Origin: Archilochus colubris
Taxonomy: Eukaryota; Chordata; Aves; Apodiformes; Trochilidae
Reading direction: 5' to 3'
NCBI GenBank assembly: GCA_023079485.1
Contig: CM041097.1
Location: forward strand, 20,815,158 to 20,879,157
DNA length: 64,000 nucleotides
Part shown: in pieces, positions 22,901-34,900 of the stretch
Layout: the number at the start of each line of letters is the position of its first letter
Position numbering within the stretch: the first letter of the stretch is position 1
The notes under the pieces: generated by a model
The model's database searches: none
The model's input: the letters and a program-made list of their open reading frames with translations, nothing else
What the model was told of the DNA's origin: nothing
Position numbers and translations under genes: made by a program

Positions 22901-25900
22901 TGCCCCCAGCACACGGGTACAGCTGAACCCCACCAAGCTCCACCAGCAGCCAAGCAAAACACCCTTCCCACAGCCACCCCTCCTGCCAGAGCCAGCCCTG
23001 CCCCAGAGCCGAGGAAGTGGAAGAAACTGCTCACCTGGTTGTTCCACATTCAGCTCTTTCACCTGGGAAGAAACAGAAGTTTCTATCATCTCTTTACATT
23101 AGTCACCACCACACACTGCTGGAAGGCACTCAGACACTCACTCCTGTTCTGTACACCCTGGGTTAATGGCTTCTGAAAGTGCCCCAGGCCTGGCGGGGTG
23201 GGGAGATGCTGAGCTGGCTGCTGTACAAACCCCTGCCACTCAGAGATACTAGAAACCCAAGAATCAGCCACAGGAGAGGGAAAGCATCTTCAGTTCCCAA
23301 CGATACTAAAGGCTGATGTGCAGGATTTGGAAGCCCATCCAGTCACTGCAGCTCCTCTGCACTAAGTGCTCATTTACACCCCCAGGGATTGCCCAACCCC
23401 AAGCAGAAAGTTGTCTGACCAGGGCTGGAGCCCCCGGGGAAGCTGCTGAGATATCCCACTGCCTGCTGGAGGAGCACTGACAGCACCTGAACACACAGAG
23501 TGCTCAGTTCCCCCTGAGAGAACAGCCCACCTCCCCACAGCCAGCCAGGGGCTCATCTGCTTGGCAATACCCTCAGTCCCTGGGTGTATTTTTAGTGCTT
23601 GGATTTCATGTAAATGGCAGCATATCACCACTGATAAGATCTGTTCATTTTTTAAAGTATTTGTCAACCCACTGAAAAAAAACCTGAACTAATTTCACAT
23701 GCTGTTAGTGCCTTTCTGCCAAGGCCAGGGAAGCTTATTTATTCTTCCTTTTTCTCAGACACATAAAAGGAAGCATTTGGCTACACATGCCTCCTTCCTG
23801 CTCTCCCTTGGCACCTGTGGAAAGCAAGATTGCAGCCAATTCCTCACTGAAAAAGAAAAAAATTCCACACAAGTGTTTTGCAAACCCACACTTCTTCCTA
23901 ATGAGAATCAGCTTATGCTGAAATGCAGCATTTAGCATTTCAGGACTAAATATTTTCTGAATGCCTCCACAGCAGGATGATCCCATGGCCTGGGAGAAAT
24001 TCAGGAAGTTTTCATGTGAAAATCTTCCACTAAGATTTGAAATGCCCAGCCCTGCACCCTTCCATTTTTTGTGCCTTGACTTGGCTCAGTATTCACTGAG
24101 TGGAATATACCACAGGATTTAACTAGAAAGTGGATTTTAAGGCTAAATAAACTTGGCAGAGAAAATAATTTTGGCAAAACAGCTAACAAAAAGATTTTTT
24201 TTTTTTACTCTGAGATGAGGAGTGCAATTTTTGCAATGTGAAAACATGGCCATGGACCATTTGTGTATATTCTCTCCTGTTGGAAAATAACTGCTGCTGG
24301 AGGAGTTACACAGCACTTTGGCACAAAAGCATCAAATTTCTCTCTGTGTGCCCCCACAGAAAGGTGGGAAAAGATAACATTCCAAGGAAATAATGACTTT
24401 GATGTCACTGCTTCAATACAGCAGCAGCAGCCAAGCACAGCAGCCACCAGTCACTGAGGAACACACAGGCAGCAGAACAGATGGAAAGGTGATGCCTGCT
24501 TTAAAATCATCCCATGGGATGGGAGGTTCCCCCCCAGACCTAACCCAGGACTCACCTTCACCAAGAGTCTGCTTCAGCAAGTCGTGTTTAGCCTGGAGCT
24601 TCGTGATAAGGTTACTGCCATTCAAATACTCTTTAAATTTCTGGAATTAAAAATAAAACCCAAATGAGGTGTGTTAAGACCCTCAGCAAGAAGAGTCTGT
24701 AACTGATGTAGCCTGGGGGCTGCTGGAGGGGGTGGGTGAGGCTGGCAGCTCCAGCCACAGTCCTGATGATTTCATTACCCCGTCTCCTTGGTGCTGCACC
24801 TCCCGCCTGGGAATGCAAGGAGCTCCAAAGAAAAGAGTTCAAAGAAGCTTTCTTTTCTCAGGCTTCTGGGAATGGCCTGGAAAATCAAAGAGGCTTTCCC
24901 CCCACCCCCGACAGGCGCTTTGCCTTTGTGCAGAGCGAGAACTCCCAGCACCAGAGCTTCCCAGGTCAGGGGCTGCTGGATGCTTTATGCACCGGGTGAC
25001 ACTGACACAGCTTCTCATGGCACTGGGGGGCTGGGACACCCCCCAGCACTCCAGAGCAAGCAGTCTTACAGATAGGAGTGAGGGAGACAGAGATGGAAAA
25101 GGAAAGACAGAAGATGGGAAAAATCAAAAAGTCTTGCAGAAAGCATTACAAAAAAACCAAACAACAAACCCAACCACAACTCAAAACAAAAACTATTTTT
25201 TCCTCCTGGTTTGGAATAATAACATTGTAAAGAGCAACCAGAAGGTTTTGTATGCATATTTAATATATCAGGAGATGCTATTAACTGCTGCCTACTAACC
25301 AGGCTTATATGTGGTCTTCTCCTCCTGAAGGTTTATCACCTACACTCCCAAGCACTGTAACACAGAACCTTCCACCTGCCTGGCAGTGAAGCACAGGACC
25401 CAGGCTGCAGGGCAGACCCAGCAGAGCTGCCTGCACCCAGAGCACGCAGCAGCTGCCCCAGCTTCCCCCCTCCCTACACGGGATGCAAACCACTGGTCCA
25501 AAATTGCAAAAGCCTCCAGAAACAGCTGCTGAAGGGTGAGGCACTGAGAAGCTGGCTGGAGGCTGCTGATTCTGCTGCTCTGCTCTGAGCCACTCCTACC
25601 AAGTTCTGCAAGCTTCTGGTCACAAATGGTGGCTCCAGTTGTTCCCCCAAAAAGGCAGCAGCAGACACTAGAATGTCAGTGCCTATGCACTAACCTGCCA
25701 CTGAGAAATGCATTCCAACCCCAAATCAGACAGGAGACAAAGACTTGAAGAGACTGAATTGGTTCTTGCTCTTCACTAATGAGCACTTAAAATGGGGCTC
25801 AGCCCTAGCAATTAATGCTTTGTATCCTGTATCCATGAGACTCACTGTGAAATAGAACATTTCTGTTTCCTGCTGGTTGGCTCTCCTCTTGGCAATGTTT

Positions 25901-28900
25901 ATTTTACTCATGTAGGTCTCTGATGCAGCTGATTTGACCGACTCAGTGGAGCGGCTGTGCTGGAAGGCGTCTGAAACATCAAAATCTTCCACTGTCAGCA
26001 TGTCCTGCAAAGTCTGCATCGTGGCATCCAGAGTTTTTCGTACCTATCAGAAATGGAAGACAGTGTGGGTTTGAAGGGTGGGAAAGCCAAACTCCTCGAG
26101 TCAAAACAACTGACCCAGAGGCAGCTCCTGACACGGGGCTGTCAGTGCAGGGGCTCTGAGCACAACAGCAAACCCCCTGGGCACGGGGCAAAAGCCCAAA
26201 CACCAGACTCAGAGCAGCTCCTCACCTCTTCATTCTCTATCTTGAGGGTAGCCAGTCGTGACTGGAGCTGGTGGTACCGCATCAGCAGCTCTGTCTGCAC
26301 GGGCTGCTGGGCGCTGACCTGACACACCTGGGGCAGAGAGAGACAGGGGAGCAGTCAGGGGGTCGTGCGCTGGCCAGACACACACATTTAAATGCCCCAG
26401 CATTCTCTCCAGCACCCACAAGTTCCTCCCGTCCTCCAGGGAGGCTGCATCACCCTATTTCTAATCAGCAGCGCCCTGGATCCAGGCCAGCACAAAGCAT
26501 TTTCTATCCAGCATTTGAAAGCTGCACTCTGAGGTCTCCCCATTACAGCAGGGAAATCAAAGTTCCACTTCACAAATCCCTTGGGCAGCTCAGCTGAGGA
26601 TGAGGACCCCACAGCAGGCTTCCTGATCAGGAGAGAGAGAGCAAGAGGCAGAAAAGGAGGCTGAAAGGAGCAGCCCTAATGAGCAAAGTGTCTCATTAAG
26701 AAAGAGAACACAAATAACAGCCTGTGAATGCAGCACAGAGGGGTAAGGAGTCAGAAATAAGGTAACAGTGATGGATAAGCAGAGGAGGATGCCAGCCCAG
26801 GCCAGGCAGCAAGCGGCTCTGCAGCCCCCCGGGTGGGTACCCTACCTCATCCCCCATGTGAGGCTGGAACTCGAACTTCAGTGGTGGGCAGAAGACCTGG
26901 TTGCACATGTCCATGATGGTGTGCTTGTCACTCCGTGCATCCAGGTTGTCCACAGCATTCTCAATGATGTCCAGGCCCTCGTGGCGGGAGGTCTCCAGGT
27001 TGTACTCAGCAGACAGGTACGTCCTGAAGGTCCGAGCCAGGCTGGCGTGGAACCCCAGGTCACAGCACTGAGGAACACAGAGGAAGGGCCTGGTCACACC
27101 AACACTCCCACCCTGCTCCTGGAGGGTCACGTGCATGGAAACAGCAAAATAAAGCATGGCACATCCCAGAGATGCATCAGCCCTGTGGTACCAGCCCTGT
27201 GTGCAACACACTACGGATGGAGAGCCACAAAGAGCCACACACAGCCAGGCAGCTGAGTGACCCTGTGCTGGACCCTCACCATGGCACCACGGTGTGATAC
27301 CCTTCATTGTACTGGGAAGGGCATAGGATCTTCTAAACAGGACAGAGGGACAAAAACCCAAAGCAAACCAATCCAAAAGCGTGGTTCTCCCTGGCTTTCT
27401 GCTCAGCACAGACCTGGGCAGAGTGACAATAAGGGTCCCACTGGTGGCAAAGCCAGAAAGAAATGGCCAGAGGGTTGGTGCCACTGCCTGGCCTTCGCCT
27501 TGTGAACTTGTGAAGCACTTTTTACACAAAGAAAACATTTCCCAAAGATATCAAACACAGATGGATGTTCAAAGCAAAGTGGCACCAAAACCCATGTCCT
27601 ACAGGATGTGGAAACCCTCCTGTCCTCACTAGGAAGCTGCCTTCCTCTCAGATGGAGCAATTCCTCATGCATGACTGATCCTTCTCATGTTCACCTTGGG
27701 GAAAATGATAAAACTTGGAGCTAATTGCTGCCAAAATATTGTACATTAGACAAAAGCCTGTTTTAAAACTCCCTTCTCAATATAATTGAGTTTGGCATGT
27801 TAAGTATAGCAACATCACAGGGATTTGCTGCTATGAACACTTAATCACAGCTGAGCAAAAAACTCTTAGCAGCTCTCCTCCCAGTCCCTAACAGGAGCCC
27901 TGACACAGCACAGGGCTCTGCTCTGCTCCCAAAGGAATGTGGGGGGCAAGGGTGGGCACCAAGGAAGCACCCAAAACTTGGGAGGTCACCAGGTGTTGTT
28001 CTGCAGGGAAAGGCAGGGCAGGAGAGGACAGAGGAAGCAGAAGGAGAGCAAGGGATGAGCCCAAGGGGCTGTAAGGACAGCCCAGCAAAGCACAAGGAGC
28101 TGTTCCTGTTGCACAAGTTAGGACTTCTCTGCCACAAAGATTAAAGAACGAGTGGGAAGTCCTCTCTGCCCAGACTGTAACCCAACCACCCCAGCAGGCA
28201 CACAGTGAGCTCACTTCAGTCCCAGCACAGCACAAACCAGGATTCTGCATCAGAACATCACCACTGATGGACCCCAAGTGAAATATGAAAACTCAGCGGG
28301 TGCCACAAGCAGCTCCCACCCAAGAAGTCATCTCCTGCTTTCTGCCAGGCTGAGGAGACAACCCACAGCCCCCATCACACCACAGCAGAGCTGTATTTGG
28401 TTCAGCCTCTGCTGACAGCAGCAGTAAAACCACAGGAGGATGATTCCCAGGAGGTGCAGCTTGCCTGACCCCATCTCATCTTTTACGGCAGTGAAACTAC
28501 ACAGGCAATAATGAGGATTTCTGCAGGACCTCCTGAATGGTCATAATCCAACATTTATCCTGCTTCTACTTAGCTTCTAATCTTGTTAGCTGAAAACATG
28601 GGCAGTTATGGACTGGTATAGCTGTGCCTTCTGAAGTCAGTAAGAAACACAAAACCCAAGGAATCAGGGCAGATTCCTATTCACCACCTGGGACAAGACC
28701 TTGTCAGTGCTGTGAGCCTCCCCCATCAGGCAATTTCAGCATGAAGTCCTGTAAAGGTCTGCATGCCAAAACCACTGAGTGGAGAGGATGCAGCACTGCA
28801 GCTGTCCTGCCCTTCCCAGCTGAAAATATCTGCCACTGTCCAAGGGTGGGAATTCCCAAAGGATCCAGGAGTGAGCTATTGCAAAGGAAAACTGCTGAAT

Positions 28901-31900
28901 GCCAGAGTCCAAGGAAACAGGGCTCAGGGTAATAACGCCAGATCCTTTCGAGAAGAAATTCCATGTGAAATGCTCTTTTCACTTTGAATGATGCACTGGC
29001 CCTGAGGCTAGTAGTTATTTGCCATGCCCAGAAATGGCTGCTACTGAAAACCAGGGCAGGCACTTTCCTGACATGCCCCAGCCTTGAAGTCCCCAGTGAT
29101 TAGCACTGTGTCAGCTGCTTCACACACTGGTGCCCCCAGAAGAAAAAACAGCAGAGGCTTCCATGCAGTTCTCAGAGAAACACACAAAGGGGAGGGAAAA
29201 AGAAAAAGAAAGAAAGAAAAAAAGAAGAAAAAAAAAAGACTTCAAACTCCTGCTCCCAGCTCCAGAACAAATGGCATTTTCTCACCCCTCTCATCTCTTT
29301 GATGGAAACTAAATTAGAACCACAAATAATAATCCTTAGCCCTTCTGCAGTGCCTTTCATCTGGGGAGCTCAAAGCTCTTGGTATATTAATTCATTAAGT
29401 CTGGTAACACCCCTGCAAGGGGTGGAAATATTACAGTGTTCAACTTGAGAAACAAACCAACACCCCAGAGGTTAAACAAGCTGGGTTTGGTCAAAGCACC
29501 GTGGAAGCAGCCAAATCTCTGTGTCTCCCACCACCCACTGCAGAGCTGCACCAGAGGAGGGCCTGGGGCTGCAGAGGACCACGACTGGCCAGTCAGTAAC
29601 CTCAGTGCCAGTAACTCCACTGTAGACACAGGAGTGGAAACAGATATTAAAAGGTCTGCCCAAGGGCAGGAGGAAAGCCAGCGAGTCTCCAACCCTGCAC
29701 GAGCATCTCAACATCTTCCCTTGGGCAGCGGGATCAGGCAGCTAAGGGAGAGCCAGCTCTGCCCCAGGACACACTGGGTGCTCCAGGAGCCTGAATCACT
29801 CCTGAAAGTATCTTCAGATCCTAGGAGGGACATTAAAAAAGAATACAAAATGTTTGTGTTCTCATTTGGTTTTATGGAGGGCATTTATTTGCTAAGTATT
29901 AAATATGCAAAAGACAAAAGAGTTGCACCTCTGCAGCCTGCACTCCCCTCAAAGCAGAACAGCATCAAACCAAACCAGATTACAAATGGTATTCCAGCCA
30001 AGGTATGAGAAATGCCTGTGAAAAACCAGCACCCCACAACAACCAGGCTCTGCACATCACCAGATGGATCCAGGCAGCAAGGGAAATTAAGCTGCACCAG
30101 GAGGAGGCAGAAAGGGCTGAGATGCATCAGCAGCCACATATAATTGCTCAGGAGAGATGGGAAGAAGCAAATAAATGCCTGGGCTGCCTGGTTTGATGAG
30201 TGCTGCCCCTCGTGTTCCCCAGCACATCTGGTGCCAGGCAGGAGAGGGGAGCAGTGGTGCTGAGAGGAGCAGCAGCCCAGCAGCTCCTGAACAGCTGCTT
30301 TCCTTTCAGCCAAACAAGGAATCAGGCGTGGATGTGGCAGGGAGGGACAGGATCCTCCCTGACCCCTGCAGTAATCAACACGTGCCCTGGAGCATGAGAT
30401 TTGATTATTTCTGATCAAAGGTTCCTTAACTGTAAATATTACAGAGCCAAATATTACGTAGCCCTTTTTAAAACCCAGCTATAGTTATTAACCCTGTGGT
30501 CTCTGGACAGAGTTTTTTTCTGGATGATTTTTTATGTAATTTTTACTTTGCTCCATCTCCCTCTAGTGCTGCTCCTAAATTTTCTTAGGGATGTTTAGTG
30601 GGGTTTTGGTTGGTTGGTGGTTTGGGTTTTTGATGAGCCAAGGGTGTTGTTTTGTTTTTGGAACGATGGAGTTTTCATTTTGTTTTGTTGGGATGAATGC
30701 ACAGGTAAATTAATCTTTTAAAGGACATCAAGACCTTGAGGCTATTCTTTCAAGCTACTGGGAAAAGCAGCTGAAAGCATCAAGAAGAAATCCTTTTCTC
30801 TCAAGGAAAAGACTTGCTTTTTTGTACCAACTAACAAGGCCTGTCTGACAAAAAGACTGCTCACGGTCTTCAGGCACTAAAATTTACAGACTGAATGATG
30901 CCTATAAATCACAGAACACTTGGTACACGTGCCTGATAGATTTAGCAAGCCGATCCCAATGTCTGTGGTATCCATCTGAGGAATAAATTGTTCACGAGGT
31001 GCAGCTCAGCTTCACCCTGGTGAGCTCTGTGTCCCCTGCACACCCTGTATGGTGGTGCCAGGTGTGACACCATCCCCAGCAAAGCACCAGCACTCAGGTG
31101 GCTGCATGTGCTCTGACAAACCCCCAGAAGAGACTCTTTGCTTACATAAATCAGTTTCTCCTCATTAGAGGCAGCAGGGCCAGGCAGAGCTACCCAGGCT
31201 GGGGGAGCAGCCCAGCTCTGCAGGCACAGAGGTGCCCAGGGAAGCACCCACAGGTGGGAATGGCCACAGCATGGGCTACAAGAGATGCCTACAAGTAGAT
31301 CCTAATAAAGCCTTTGCCCTTCCTTTAAGTATACATTACCACATGTTTATAGGTATGCTTCCTGGCCTCTGCTCTCTTGACATTGCTGCACAACCCAGAG
31401 CTTCCAGGGAAGTAAACCCAGCTGAAGATTTTTTGGCACAACAATTCTGACTGCAGTTTCTGCTCCCTAACTTGACTCAGCATCATTTGACCATGTGAAA
31501 AATGGCAACACCATCAGCTACGTTTCCTAGAGAGTCAACAATCTGTGTAACACTGAGTTGCTCAGAATTCCCTTTATTTTCTGACTTGTCCCAGGTATGG
31601 TGACACAGCGACTGACAGAGCAGCAAGCTGCTGCTTCAGAAAGGTTTACAGGAGGCTGGACAAGTTTTTGGTGGATCAGTACACACTGACACTGTCAGAT
31701 ACATATTACTCTGCTAAATCCATCGATACCTTTCCTGTGACCACTTCAGAATATTCTGCAGCCATTTACCACAGGAATCCATGGGGATGGATAAGCAGCC
31801 TTATCTCCACTTCACATACATGGCCAAAGAGATTAACGTGGTCACATAGTTAATGACAGAATTGAGAGGGGAACCCAGGCCTTTAAATAGAAACACACGC

Positions 31901-34900
31901 CTCTTTCAAAGGAAGGAGCACAACAGAGTGCTTTAAATCCAAGTCTAACTTGATCTGTCTCTATATTCTTCTCTTCCTCTCTAAAGGACAAAACAAAGGC
32001 CACTGGAGAGGAGGGAGGGATAGATGTGCTCTGTGCCGCTCCACGGCTCTTCTGATCAACCTTCACATTTCTCATTAAAACCAAAGCCCTGGGAGGACTC
32101 TCCTCCCTCTCCCTGAGCAGCTGGGGCCTTCTTCCTCACCAGAGCTGGAGATTAGCAGGGCAGCTTTGTTAGAAAAGTCACCGTTCTGCAGTGATGGGAG
32201 GGCACAAGAAACACCAAGGCTGTGCCTAATGGATGACACTGAGCCCCTGGGATCTGGGGGAAATGCTGCTAATCAGCTGCCCCACTGTCCTGCTGGTTCA
32301 GATTTGCCTGCAAATCAAAAAGCTGCACATGGCAATTTGTGCTTGATATGGAGGGTGTGCAGGAGCCCCCTCACCCCTCCTGCCCTGGAGAGAACGCCCA
32401 ATACATCGTTAATCAAAATACACCAAACTTGCACAGAAGTCTGTTCAAGTAGACTGCTCCTTCTTTGAAGATTTAAAACCAGGACACCCGTGTGCAGCTC
32501 ACACATCCCATATCTTGTTTCCTTTGGTGAAAAGAACATATAATCAGGGGAATTTAGCTGCACAGAGTTGAAGATGCTTTAAAGTCCCCTGAAGGGATTC
32601 CTGGAGTGCGGAAGAAAAGCCATCTGCTGACTCCAGTGGAAGTGTCAGCAAGGAAATAAAGTTGGGAGGGATAATATAAACAGCCGGAGCTAAAATGGAA
32701 CTCAGCAGCTCTCCAGGAAATCAAAGTCCCCAGAGCTCCACGAAAATAAGTCACTCTTGTTTAAAAAATAAATGAGAAAGAGAGAGAGGGAATTCACACA
32801 CCAAGAGCAGAACCTGGCAGATAAAACAAGGTGGTGTCATACCTTGCCATTCAAATGTCTCCATGATCAATTATTAGGTTTTTAATATGGCTAAATACAT
32901 TTTATATAATAAAGAGGAAAAAATGGGCATACATATTTACTTACTTCAATTAATGCTTAGAAAAATAAGTAAGCTAGTGGGTTAGTAAAGAAGATAAACA
33001 CTCCAGCACATTTTTTAATTATACACTTAGGCAATGATTAAGTTAGAAGACTAACTCCATACTTAGAGATGAGTTATTTATGGGCTCACTGAAGCAACTC
33101 CAGCAGGAACGAACTCTGCATTGTGCAATCTGTACCACTATGAAGACACCTATTAAAGGAAGAAATGGAAATCCCTGCTCTCCTATCATTCCTATCATCC
33201 TATCATATCATAGCTCGTAGGAGTCACTGATACACACAGGCATTCAGTCCCTTCCATCACTAGGAAACCTCCTGCTTCCAGCAGTTCCTGCCCTGAGGCT
33301 CTTTGTGCAAGGAGCACTTCAGCTACAGCTCAGCAAGTCCTTCCCAGGCTGGGAAAGCACTTCCACATGTGCCTGAGTGCCTGCTGAGGAGAGCCAGGGG
33401 CTGGCTCCCACTGACAGAAACTGCAGATGGAGGAGGAGGAAAAAAAATCTTCAGTTTTAACAATACGCCCAAGGATGCATCTGATCTTCCTAAGAGCTTA
33501 TCTGTTTCAAATGCAGACTAATCAGTGAGCCAGGAGGAAACCTCAGGCTCCCCTGGCTCGGCCCAAGGCAAATTCCCCTCCAGAGGCATTGGACTTTGGG
33601 AAGCTCCAAGACAACCTGTGTGTGGAAGCAGATGAAGCAGTGGTGTTGGTGTGGAGGAAAGCCCCAGGTCCACGTGGCTCTGGAGACAGAGCCAATGTAC
33701 ACTGGAAACCAGACCTTGGCATGCTCATGAAACAGCATGAAAGGTACGGAAAACATTCAAGCAATTTCAATGGTTGTCCAAGCAGCTAATCCTTTATATG
33801 TGCCTGACCCAGGCAGCTCCATCCAGACTCCTCTGCTTACAAGCTCTGGAAAGCATTTGGTTCAGGCTGGGTCAAACCCTGCAGTCACAATGAAAACTCC
33901 ATCTTTCACCTTTTTTTCCAGACACTGATGGAAGCAGCTTACATGAAGCATGATTATGAATCAATGACTTTGCTGTGTAATCATGTGGCCACCATAAAGC
34001 TCAGAGAAGGCTGACTGAGAGCTGCCCAGAGAAGCTGTGGATGCCCTATCATTGGAGTTATCTAAGGACAGGTTGGATGGGGCTTGGAGCAACCCCATCC
34101 AGTAAAAGATGTCACTGCCCTTGGTGGGACAAGGGGATCTTTAAAGGTCCCTTTGAACCCAAACCATTCTGTGACTCTATCACTCCCATCTAATGGCAGC
34201 TCTAGCTCTGCTCACACATGCCTACATCAACTCGGGGGAAAGTCAAATGTGTGTGTGTGCAGCTGGGAGCTAAAAAGCAACATGGGGCAGGGGGAAATAA
34301 AATTCAAATTTACATTTTCAAAACCCAGATGAGCATATTTTCAAGCCTCAACCATTACCACCAGGGGAGAGTGCATTTAAGGACCACACTTTGTGCTGAT
34401 CAGCAGGGAAGAGGCAGGATGGGTGCCAGGGAGGCAGCACTTACATCAATGAGGTCAGAGACATCGTGGATGTAGTATTTACTGACAGCAGCATTGGTGG
34501 CTGCCAGGTTCAGCAGGTAGTCATTCCTGGCTTTCGTACACTTCAGCTTATTTTCAGAATACTTGGCTTGTCTCTGAAAAAGCAAAACAAAGTGTCAGAG
34601 CACAAACAGGATGCTACTCTCACAGCTTTTCTTGCTGCAGGACCCCACAGCACCCCACAGCCTGGGTGTGACATGTTAATTAACGAAATTTGGTGTTGGG
34701 TATGAAAACAGAGACAGGGTGCAGGAGCTCACATTTGAACACCCTGGTACCATCAGCCAATGCACAAGGAGCAAGTTCTGCTCAGATGTACCCAGCACAT
34801 CCCAGGCACAGCTGCTCCTCCTTTATCTCTGCACTCGTGGAGGTTTTGGCATCAATCAGAATTACAAGGGCCAAATTTTCCTCCCAGATACATTGACATA

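Larger units (their letters stand above)
27068..34444 (-). other. SRGAP3 intron 6
   Basis: 7,377 bp, the largest complete intron here. It holds MIR-like SINE remnants (29340-29515 and 31798-31886), a purine tract (29189-29239), a GG-rich G-quadruplex-type motif (30600-30628), an AT-rich conserved-looking block (about 32840-33080), a short CCTATCAT repeat (33182-33211) and a CR1 3' end (34005-34183). Confidence 0.9.

Noticed and set aside
26696..27538. 280-codon minus-strand open frame
   Set aside because: Read-through of exon 7 into flanking introns; splice sites at 27067 and 26846 bound the real coding part.
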